Origin: Delphinapterus leucas
Taxonomy: Eukaryota > Chordata > Mammalia > Artiodactyla > Monodontidae
Reading direction: 5' to 3'
Length of the DNA stretch: 64,000 bases
NCBI RefSeq assembly: GCF_002288925.2
Contig: NW_022098008.1
Location: forward strand, 1,486,814 to 1,550,813
The notes beneath the pieces were generated by a model, which worked only from the letters and a program-made list of their open reading frames with translations, had not been told where the DNA came from and did no database searches. Both the position numbers and the translations under genes were made by a program. Positions 55,693 through 64,000 of the stretch are shown one piece after another; positions within the stretch are counted from its first letter, which is position 1, and each line of letters starts with the position of its first letter.

Positions 55693-58181
55693 GAAAGTGT
55701 GAGAAGGCCTGCCCTGGACATAAAACACTCAGCCCTGATGTAGCCGGTGGCCTCGGCCCCTGATGGGGCAAGACTCACCCAAGGAGAAGGCCCCGAGGAC
55801 TGGGGGCTGCACAACTACCCAGACAGGCTCACTGTGCCTCAGGACCCCTGGGCGGTGGGAGTGAAGCTGTGCTCAGCGGGGAAAGGGGTGAATCTGAGTC
55901 CTGGGCCGTCTCCTCCTCCTGTCCACAGCTGCGGACTCCTGCTGGAAAGACTATGCACAATAAGAGGTAATGTTTTCCCTGCGGTCTGTGCCCCATCAAC
56001 TGCTGTGAGGCCAGAAGATCCCCTGCAGCGGGGGCCCTTCTCTGCCGGGACCACAGCATTCTCGGCCCGAGGCTCCCAGCACCGTGGAAGTCACCACTTC
56101 TGCACTGTGCCTGTGTGTGAGCTGCCCATTTGGGCACCAGCAGAAGTGGACGCCCAGGGTGTGGAGAGAAAACCAGGCACGTTAGGCATTAGTCCCCAGA
56201 CTTGCCCAGGGGTACACCTGAGAGAATGGCCTCAGGACCCTCAGAGGCAGTCAGCAGGCGTTTTCAGAGGGCAGGACCACAGCACTCATAGGTCACCATG
56301 GGCTTGTCTGTCCCCCAGTTCTGGCAGGAAGTAGGATGTGGGGTTACAAATCCTTCACCTGTTATTCATGGCAGGTCTAGAACTTATTTAATCTTCCGTC
56401 ACGGTTGTGGAAGGGGGAATCCCTGGTTATTAGCCCGTTTTTCCTTCACAGCCCTGTTCCCAGGAAGAAGCCGTCCCCTGTGCATTTGCAAAAAAGCATA
56501 CACACCACCTTGCGTGTCTGCCTCCCAACAGGCGGGGAGCAGGGCAGCCAGCAGGGAGGTGGCAGCAAGCAATTACCAAGCAGAAATTAGCAGCTGCCTC
56601 TGGGGACAGAGGCACAATGACACAAAGCAAGGGGCCCAGGGGAGGGGCTCTGCAGCCAAGGAAGGGAGGCCTTCGCTGAGGATCTCACCATTACCAGGAA
56701 TAAAGGCTCGTAGAGGAGGAAATGGAAACTGGTGGAAACTGGAACTCCTGTTTCACTTCAGTATTAGTAGAAATAACATGCATCGCAGTCACTCTGGGAA
56801 ATGCTTATGTCGATACCCTCATTCAGAAATCAGTGGAGCCTGATGGAAAGGTTGGTTCAGGGGTGGCTGTGGGGAGCATAAAACACACACATGCACTTCA
56901 TGGACAGCTGAGATTCCAGCATGATGCTGGTTGACGTTTTCCTTTCCATAAATGAGTTATAGGCAAAGTGAAACCAGCAGACACAGGTTGGAACCTCAGT
57001 CCACCATCAATGCAATGACGAGAGTGACTTTGCTGATCTGGTGATAGTTTTGGAATCAGGGCAAAACATCTCCTTAGTTTTTCATGCTGTTCAGGATGCA
57101 GTGGCCATGGAAGCACCACATTTAATTTTGACGTACATCATTAGCATTTATCCATCAATTTAAGTCTAGATGATCAATGGAACAATAAATCCAGGCCTGA
57201 TTTGCAGCATTTGCCAATTTTGATGGTGTCAGTACTCCCGTCATGCAGATTTCCAGCTATCATGTGACATTTCTGAGGGCAGAATTAGATGCCCAGTAGA
57301 TGCCATTGTATGGTATTTCTACATACAGGCAAGAGACACACGGATAACCTCAGAGGAATAGATAGTAGTAAAATGTGATACAATAATCAGAAACGGTGAG
57401 TTTTGAGTGTTTATTATAAATATCTAGAATATAATTTACTTAGCGTACATTGAAGTCACTTAATCATTCATAATGGCGTTTTGAACAACCACTTTACCGA
57501 ATTTCTGAAAATCTGACCTTGGTTCCTGTTAGTTAGTGTGTGTCAGTTGTACAGTTTACATGCCCGGACTCAGTCCCTGCTTCCCCCATGCCCAGCAGCC
57601 CCTGGCCTTCCCTTCTGGGCACTTAGCCCCCTGTATCTCCTGATGCTTTGCTCTGTGAGCGCAAGACCAGAGCTTCGGTTCCCAGTCATAAGCAATTAGC
57701 AAGGGTCTGGCACAAGTCAGTCTACAGAGTGAGTAGATGGACATTCGCCCAGGGTTACACCTGTCTTAGTCTGGGGAGAAGAGCTGGTCAGTTTGCAGGT
57801 AGAGATGTCACCCAAGAGAAGACAAGTGCCCAGGGGAGCCTGGGGGCAGGAGAAGAGGTCGGTGTTCTCTGGGGCAGCGACCCCAGGCTTGCGGTGGGGA
57901 GGCCACCTGGCCACGCTGCCCTGGGGTCCTCACTGGAAACTGCTTCTCGTTGCTTGTTTCCAGAAGAGAAGCATTTCCTAGAATTTGATACAAGTTAAAG
58001 AAGTTATTGCATCTACAAGCATGGGATATTTGAGAGTTCCAAGAATTTACCTATATTACAAGATAAATAATAATAATAAAATAATAATAATATAAAAATG
58101 TTCACTTAGGATAAGATGAATAAAGTTAAAATGGGGGTCTTTATATTCCTAGTAGGGGATCAATTCATTTTTGACTTGATT
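55693..58181. other. Unique DNA, no gene recognised
   Basis: GC-rich to 56690, then AT-rich. A 195-codon frame (55747-56334) and a 181-codon frame (56298-56843) have no recognised domains and are overlapped by other open phases. An (ATA)n tract lies at 58060-58098. Confidence 0.45.
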
Positions 58182-58412
58182 TTGTTTTTAATTTATATTG
58201 GAGTAGAGTTGATTAACAATGTTGTGTTTGTTTCAGGTGTACAGCAAAGTGATTCAGTTACACATACACATGTACCTATTCTTTTTCAAATTCTTTTCCC
58301 ATTTAGGTTGTTTGTTACAGAATATTGAGTAGAGTCCTTGTGCTATAGAGTAGGCCCTTGTCAGTTATCTATTTTAAATATAGTAGTGTGTATTTGAGAT
58401 TGACGTATACAC
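58182..58412 (-). mobile_element. 5'-truncated L1 3' end
   Basis: TTGTTTTTAATTTATATTGG, AGTAGAGTTGATTAACAATG, TTCAGGTGTACAGCAAAGTG, AGAGTAGGCCCTTGTCAGTT and TTTGAGATTGACGTATACAC follow the antisense L1 3' UTR with a small internal deletion before GAGATTGACG. Confidence 0.88.
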
Positions 58413-58654
58413 ATTTTTAACTTTAAAATGACTGCTTCTTAATTCTGCAAGGATGGAAAAAGTTATGCAATTATGTAACAGAAAACTCTAGAAAAATATA
58501 TTCCAGCAAAATATCTCACTCTGTTCATGGCCAGAGGATAAGATCCGATTTTCAGGGTCTGTTGATGTCCTTGATCACCAGTTTCTTGTTAATCAGGAGA
58601 ACACGACAGTGGGCATGGCTCCTGTTTGCTACAAGGCAGGGTCACAGGCTTCCG
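58413..58654. other. Unique DNA
   Basis: Nothing recognised. Confidence 0.4.
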
Positions 58655-58820
58655 CTGTATCAGCACTGCCCGCGAGCTTGTTAAACCCAGAGCGCTGGGC
58701 GGCAGCCTCTGTCTTCAGAGTCTAGAAGCCTCAGGTGTGGCCGAGGATTTGCATCTCCCCCAAGTTCACCATGAGTCTGATGCTGCCGGTGCAGGGACCC
58801 CACTTAGAGAGGCTTCTGTA
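58655..58820. mobile_element. hAT-type MITE remnant (probable)
   Basis: GAGCTTGTTAAACCCAGAGC, GCTGGGCGGC, GGATTTGCATCTCCCCCAAG, GATGCTGCCGGTGCAGGGAC and CACTTAGAGAGGCTTCTG match a common hAT-related element (gggcttgttaaaacacagattgctgggcc, gaatttgcatttctaacaag, gatgctgctggtccggggacc, actttgagaaccactg). Similar in type to 31950-32130. Confidence 0.6.
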
Positions 58821-59494
58821 GTGGAAGCACGATGCTGCTTGACTCCGAGGCACATTTAAATGTTTCAACACCTGTTCCTTTTCTATTGACTTGCACGTAC
58901 AAAGTCAAGATATTTACCAGGAAACTATACATGGGATATTATATATTCTTCACACTTAGAGCCAAGTATTATAGTTTAGTTTCCAAACTTTATAGACACC
59001 TCTGATAAGTGTCAGTTTTGAGAACCACATGCAAGATACAATTTATTCTGCAGAAAGTGTACTTCCTGATTGATTATTTCCGAGAGTGAAATGTTAAGAT
59101 TTGTTCTGGGAAAACATTCTAAAAATCCACACCACAAGATAAAACGGCCGAGGTGGTCATAGATCCAGCTTAATTTTCTAATTTTCATCTGTAGCACCTT
59201 ATTAAAAGTTATACAGGTTGTGATCTAGAAAAATTAAATGATTAGCCACTTGAATATCAAGAAAAATAGTTTTTTGTCCTTCCTTAAGTGACACATGTGA
59301 AGCATAGTTAAGGTTTTTATGACAACTGTGACCGCTGCGTTTTCCCCCGACGTACATAAATTCCTCTTACTTGGTCATTTGAATACAGAACTCATTTAAA
59401 TTCTCCAAGCCACATCCTGAGCTTGCAAACTTTCCAGAGGTGCTTTGAAGAATCACACCTTATGCACTCTTGGCATTTCCAGGGAAACTAAGGA
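58821..59494. other. Unique AT-rich DNA
   Basis: GTGTCAGTTTTGAGAACCAC near 59010 could be another hAT terminus. Nothing else was recognised. Confidence 0.4.
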
Positions 59495-59760
59495 CCATGA
59501 TCTCTGCAAAATGATTTAACTCTCTGGCCCTTGGTTTTTAATTATTACTGAGGGGAGGAGGCCTGGGGAGGGAAGAAATACGGTAACGTCCAACCTTCCC
59601 CCGAAGCACGGCTAATTAGTGAGTGGCAGCTAAATGACTGCCTTGCATAGTGAGGAAAGGTTTGGAGGATGCTTGCAGGCAAAAAAAAAAAAAAAGCAGC
59701 AGCTCAAGTTCATTATCATCCTGCCTGGATCTATCAGGTGGTACAGGATTTAAACAAAGA
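59495..59760. promoter_or_regulatory. Candidate conserved non-coding block
   Basis: Complex, non-repetitive sequence with TTTTTAATTATTACTGAGGG near 59535, ACGGCTAATTAGTGAGTGGC near 59609 and a 15-base A run near 59680. TAATTA/TAATTAG are homeodomain cores. Sequence alone cannot show constraint. Confidence 0.22.
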
Positions 59761-61094
59761 TGTGGGTTTACACAGGTTTATTTAAATTACAGACAATGTG
59801 TTGCACATTGAAGATAACATCTAGGAGGTTAAGGCATCTACAGGGTTTTCGGGTAACTGCTGAAGTTTGGCAGCAGTGAGCTATTCTGGGCTTCTTTCTG
59901 CATATTTTATGGCCATCATTACCGGAGACCTGAGCCGTGTGTCGGCAGCACTGGGAAATGGCAGCAGAGTCCCAGGGAGAGACCCGCCAACCTGGCCATG
60001 ATTTGCATGCTTGCTCTGCAAATCCTTCTGAATGGGTGTGAAGCATGGGTCTCTCTGAGTTCAGTGAAGTTTGAAAGAAAGATGTTGAGCCTGTCACCGA
60101 AGGACAGTGGTCCTCAGGTTCATGGATGGAGAGGCGTCTGAGTCGGGTCAGCCTGGGAAATGGTCCAGTTTCCCTTGTCCATCCTCCCACCCGCCATCCA
60201 TGAGAGAAACGGACAGGGGGTACGAGCACACACCAGGGCCCGTCCGCTTCACAGATGGGGAAACTGAGACAGAGTTCACAGCCAGGTAGTTGAAGCACAT
60301 GTTTATTGCAAAGCCTTCAGTCACCTTCCTGCCTCAGAGTGAAAACCGTTTGAGGACGTGGCTCTCGGGAAACACTCACTCTTGGGAACTGTGCATCTCA
60401 TTTCCCGGGACAAACAACAGAAGTCATAGAACTTGCAGGAGTCTCTTCTTGTCATTGGCTTATTTGTGTGTTTGTGTTTAAATAGGAGCGTTACCTTCAG
60501 ATGTTATAAATGAACTGAAGGCAAGGGCAATTTTATTCATCACCTTCCACAAAGGAGGAGGCCACCAAGAGTTTGTTAAACACACAAAGGAAGGAAGCTT
60601 TAGGGACACCTGCACACAAAGCCCACGACACAGGTGCTGGAACGAAAAGAGCATGACACTCAGTCAGGTGCCAAGTGACCTTCCTGGGCTTCCGTGAGGC
60701 AGACAGGATGCTTGTGCTGTGTCCAAGGGGGTCTGTCTCTCCACAGACCAGCAGGATGTCATTATCACACCACGCACCACTCACCTGGCCTGGCTACTCC
60801 TGAGGGCACTGCTATAATGGGCCTCCACGTGTGATTTTGCAAGGATTCTTTTTTGAGAAGCTTAGAGTTCATTACAGACATTATCCTGCAAATTCTCCAG
60901 CCACCCAAAGAAGTGCTTAATATATTTATTCCTTTTTTTCCAAGTCTCAGCCCCAGAGAAGAACTTTGCAGAAGAGGGATCACCTTTGCAGACTGGTGGA
61001 TGATTATATTCCCAGTTAATTTAATCCAAATGGCCAACATGGGTGATCTATGCCTGAAATGTGATTTTTCTAGGTATCATTGTTTGGTCTGAAT
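59761..61094. other. Unique DNA, no gene recognised
   Basis: A 176-codon minus frame (59768-60298) was not recognised. GATGGGGAAACTGAGACAGA near 60254 is a MIR-like scrap. Confidence 0.45.
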
Positions 61095-61185
61095 TTTCTA
61101 TCTTTTATCAATCAGTCAATTAATCAATCCATTTATCCATCCTATTGGTCTGTTCCTCTGGAGCACTCTGACTAATAAACTCTGA
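61095..61185 (+). mobile_element. ERVL/MLT2-like LTR 3'-end scrap
   Basis: A TCAATC-rich run (CAATCAGTCAATTAATCAAT) precedes CCTATTGGTCTGTTCCTCTG GAGCACTCTGACTAATAAA. This closely matches the terminal segment of the LTR at 19861-20340 and its family. Only the 3' end is present. Confidence 0.6.
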
Positions 61186-63234
61186 GCAAACATTCAGGAA
61201 AAGGATTAAAACGTGGACATTGAATGTAGATTCAACCTCCATCAGTGGGCTGGACAACCCTGGGACAAATGACTCATCCCTTCTGGGGTCCATGTCAAGT
61301 AAACACACACGTGAGAGCGCACAGACACACACACCCCTGTCTGTCTACACCCTGTATCATTGGAAATACAGTAATTGGTATTTAGTTTAGCAATCCATTT
61401 ATAAATTTTGCATCATCTTTCCAGCTCTGAAGTTTGCCGTAATCAGGAGAAGACGGCATGGGCAACAGACCCAAGCCCCTGTGGTGTGAGCGGCTTTCCT
61501 GCGAGCTGCCTCTGTAACCCACTCACACGAGTGACACATGGTGCATTCGTGTGAATTCCTCAAATCTCAGCCTGAAGATTTCCATACACAAGGCTAGATG
61601 TTAGGCAAGGGCAGGAACGCCACCTCTAACACAGGGCTGCAGCAACAACTTTGAGAAGCTAAGAATATTTATTTAGATGCTCAAAATAACTTTGGAGTTA
61701 ATTTTCGCTTTTAAGACCACCAGGCAGAAATCGTCACCAAGAGCACAGCTCTGCGTGGTTTGCTCCCCACTGCTAAGACAGCTGCTAATTATTTTCTTTC
61801 CATTATTTTGAGCCAGCAGGGAAGTTGGGGGATTGAAATCTGTGCACGCTCGTAAAGCCGAGTGGGGAGAGGAGGGAAGCAGAGCTTTGTTCTCGAGTTC
61901 AAGGCCCAACAGTCGTCTTGTCTTTGCCGTCGATCTGTTCGGTGCCCGTGACCCTCAGACAGGACACGTTCCTGTTCCTCCAGCGCCTTGGTTCTTAAAC
62001 AAAACTCTAAAATAAGCCTATAGAGAGGCAAAGACCTACCCTCCTGTTGCTGGCAGGCCTGTGGCCACCACATACTTTGGGGGGCCCTGCATGGCGGCCA
62101 GGGTTGAGCTGGGACTCCTTGCGGCCTAAGGTAACGCATCAGAGGCTGACTCGACAGCCTCTTCGTTCACGGGGCTTAGCATAGCCGTGACCCGGCTCCC
62201 CGCCTTCCTGCAGCTATGGTGTCCCCGGGTTAACTGTCTGCCCTGGTGTGAGTCAGCTGGCCTTCTGCTCCGACCCATGTGAACCCATGGCGTCCTCCCC
62301 AGGCCCGCCCCTCTGGACTCTCTGTGGAAGCGCAGGGTAGGACTCCCATAAACTTGGCAAAGTCGACCCATGCCCCCAGCCCCTCTCATGGGGCCCTCCC
62401 CATCCATCTTCACCATCTGACCAGCTGCTGCCCTGGGGGCGCGAGGGGAGAGGCACAGCTTTTCCTTCTGCTGCAGGTCCCCAGACCCTGCACCCAGGAG
62501 GCTCAGGGGCCTCGCACTGCCCTTAGCCTCTGCGACATCTCCATCCCTGGACCCCCATTAGGCTGTGCTATGTTGGTTCAAACTCCCCCTTATACTTACA
62601 ATCTCATCTGGGCTGATGGCATTTTACCCTCTGCACTCAGCGTTCTTATTGGCAGGAAGGAGGATAAAAATCCCCAATTCAAAGTCAGTGTGAGAACAGA
62701 TGCGGTGACACGGGAGACGCTCAATGACTTTGCTCTCCCCACCCCCATCTGGACTCTTCCAGGGTCTGAATCCAACTGGCTTCTGCTACTGTCTCTGACG
62801 CATTTCCCAGGAGTGGCCTAGGGATCCCCCTAAAGCGAAGCTCTGAGCATGGAGTTTTCCTCCTGTGCTCACTGTGCCTGACCCCTTTTCCCCAGAGGTG
62901 GGGGAGTGGACCCCTGCCCCTCGGGAGGCCTCCGTGGAGTAGTCCCTGGATGCCTCTCCCCGCCCCCCTGAGCCTCCAGCAGCGCTGACTCCTTGGAGCT
63001 GCCTGGCCCCTGCCCGGGTCTGTGTCTCTTGTGCAAATTTCTCTAATCTGGGTCGTACAGGGGCTTCCTCCCCACTGATTTGCCAACACGAGGCCTGTCC
63101 TTCAAGCCTGGGCTCTGCGGTCTCTGGGGAGAGGTCGCCAAGCTGGGTATTGAACTGGTTACAGGTTTCCACCTTATGCTGTTCTTAGGACGCTTTATCC
63201 TTCCACCCAGATGAGATCATAAATACTCAAGGCT
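61186..63234. other. Unique DNA, no gene recognised
   Basis: GC-rich from 62030. A 180-codon plus frame (62279-62821) and minus frames of about 125 codons (62721-63172) overlap regions that are open on both strands, without recognised domains. Confidence 0.45.
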
Positions 63235-63315
63235 CAAGTCTCCAGTTTATTCATCTTTATAATCCCGTGGTGTCGGGCCACGAAGAGACTCTCAATAAAT
63301 ATCTAATAAATGAGA
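63235..63315 (-). repeat. L2 3'-end remnant
   Basis: TTTATTCATCTTTATAATCC and AGACTCTCAATAAATATCTA match the antisense L2 end (atcttt gtatcccc, gtgctcaataaatatttgt). Confidence 0.5.
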
Positions 63316-64000
63316 CTCAAAGTGGCTGCTCGACAAAGGCCAACATCTTTCTTCTGTAGCAACGGCAACTCAGTGATCATTCAGCCCAATTTATTAGTCA
63401 CTGATGCAGGTCACTGGCTCGTCAATAGGATGGCAGTTGTATGAGACAAGAGAAGTGACCGGAGTTCACAATTTCCCGGCCCTGTCCAGGTACAGACACA
63501 GTCTTATTTGAGATGAGGACTGAGAAAGTGGATCTATAATTTCCAGAGCTCTCTGGAAGGAGAATATTGAAGAAACTCAGTAAAAAGCCTAACCCTCTTG
63601 CTGAAGATCTGGGCTGAATTATATTCCACTCATGATTCTCCATCCACACTCCATAATTGTATATTCAAAGCAAATGCATTATTTAAACAATATTATACTC
63701 TCTTTTAGTTCCTGGCCTGGGTTAATGGTTGGCTAAAGCAATTATAGGGCCCCAGGGATGGACTTGTAGGAGAGGCACCGAGACACACAGCCAGTAATAC
63801 GTGCATTTTCTTTATTGCGGTAATTAAAGAGTTTTATACAGTGTACTAAGGGACCGTCAGTGGGATGAGGAATGTATAATGACCAACAATCTCCTCTTCC
63901 ACTAATGCAGGAAAGAGAACAAGAGGGGACGTTGAGCCCCACGGGACACCTAAGGCATCTTGCCTTTGGCTTTCACATTCCTTAGAGGTTCTAGCAGACA
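63316..64000. other. Unique DNA, no gene recognised
   Basis: AT-rich to the end of the window, including CATTATTTAAACAATATTAT near 63676. Nothing was assigned. Confidence 0.45.

Noticed and set aside
1..64000. CRISPR arrays, operons, phage or bacterial defence systems
   Set aside because: The sequence is mammalian nuclear DNA. Tandem repeats here are micro- and minisatellites without spacer structure.
1..64000. Intact retroviral gag/pol/env or intact L1 ORF1/ORF2
   Set aside because: Only solo LTRs and truncated or decayed L1 pieces are visible. All L1 coding stretches are short and interrupted.

Overview
This window looks like mammalian nuclear DNA from a cetacean, most likely a toothed whale (dolphin, porpoise or beluga group). 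The strongest evidence is four tRNA-derived SINEs of the cetacean/hippo/ruminant (CHR) type. Three are the short form whose poly-A follows directly after a GTACCGC-type end, which I associate with odontocetes; the fourth is the longer, older form. The L1 3' ends also have the cetartiodactyl type of tail. No BovB, Bov-tA or pig PRE-1 sequence was seen. Species identity is an inference from remembered repeat consensus sequences, not from a search.

I found no protein-coding gene, no exon I could defend and no structural RNA gene. The open frames either fall in repeats (SINE, L1, GGAT and CA-rich minisatellites) or are chance frames in GC-rich DNA, and none encodes a domain I recognise. The window is best described as a gene desert or a very large intron/intergenic interval.

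Layout. 1-12.3 kb: mostly unique DNA with two short SINEs (2.3 and 4.4 kb), an old L1 tail (3.6 kb), a MIR remnant (5.5 kb) and an L1 3' end (8.0 kb). 12.3-16 kb: a SINE with a clear target-site duplication, a CpG-rich segment (12.6-13.4 kb), a CA-rich minisatellite, a block dense in MEIS/PBX-like sites (14.2-14.5 kb) and a 0.5-kb GGAT minisatellite. 16-19.5 kb: GC-rich unique DNA holding the longest open frame. 19.5-22.3 kb: an ATACAT satellite-like block, an ERVL-type LTR, a TG run and a nested pair of L1s. 22-29 kb: mostly unique, with an AT-rich homeodomain-type block near 27.3 kb and a truncated L1 flanked by a 12-bp duplication. 29.6-38.8 kb: the most repeat-dense part, including an isolated L1 5' UTR (34.25-35.2 kb) abutting a long antisense ancient L1 that carries a younger L1. 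38.8-48 kb: largely unique, with MIR, L2 and a short L1 tail. 48-49.2 kb: an old L1 split by other DNA and a long CHR SINE. 49.2-64 kb: mostly unique, with hAT-type DNA transposon remnants, an MLT1-like LTR and a CpG island at about 53.9-54.65 kb.

Nothing here forms an operon or multi-gene system. The features most likely to have a function are the orphan CpG island near 54 kb, the CpG-rich segment near 13 kb and three or four candidate enhancer blocks. The other interest is in transposon architecture: nested insertions and the isolated L1 promoter.
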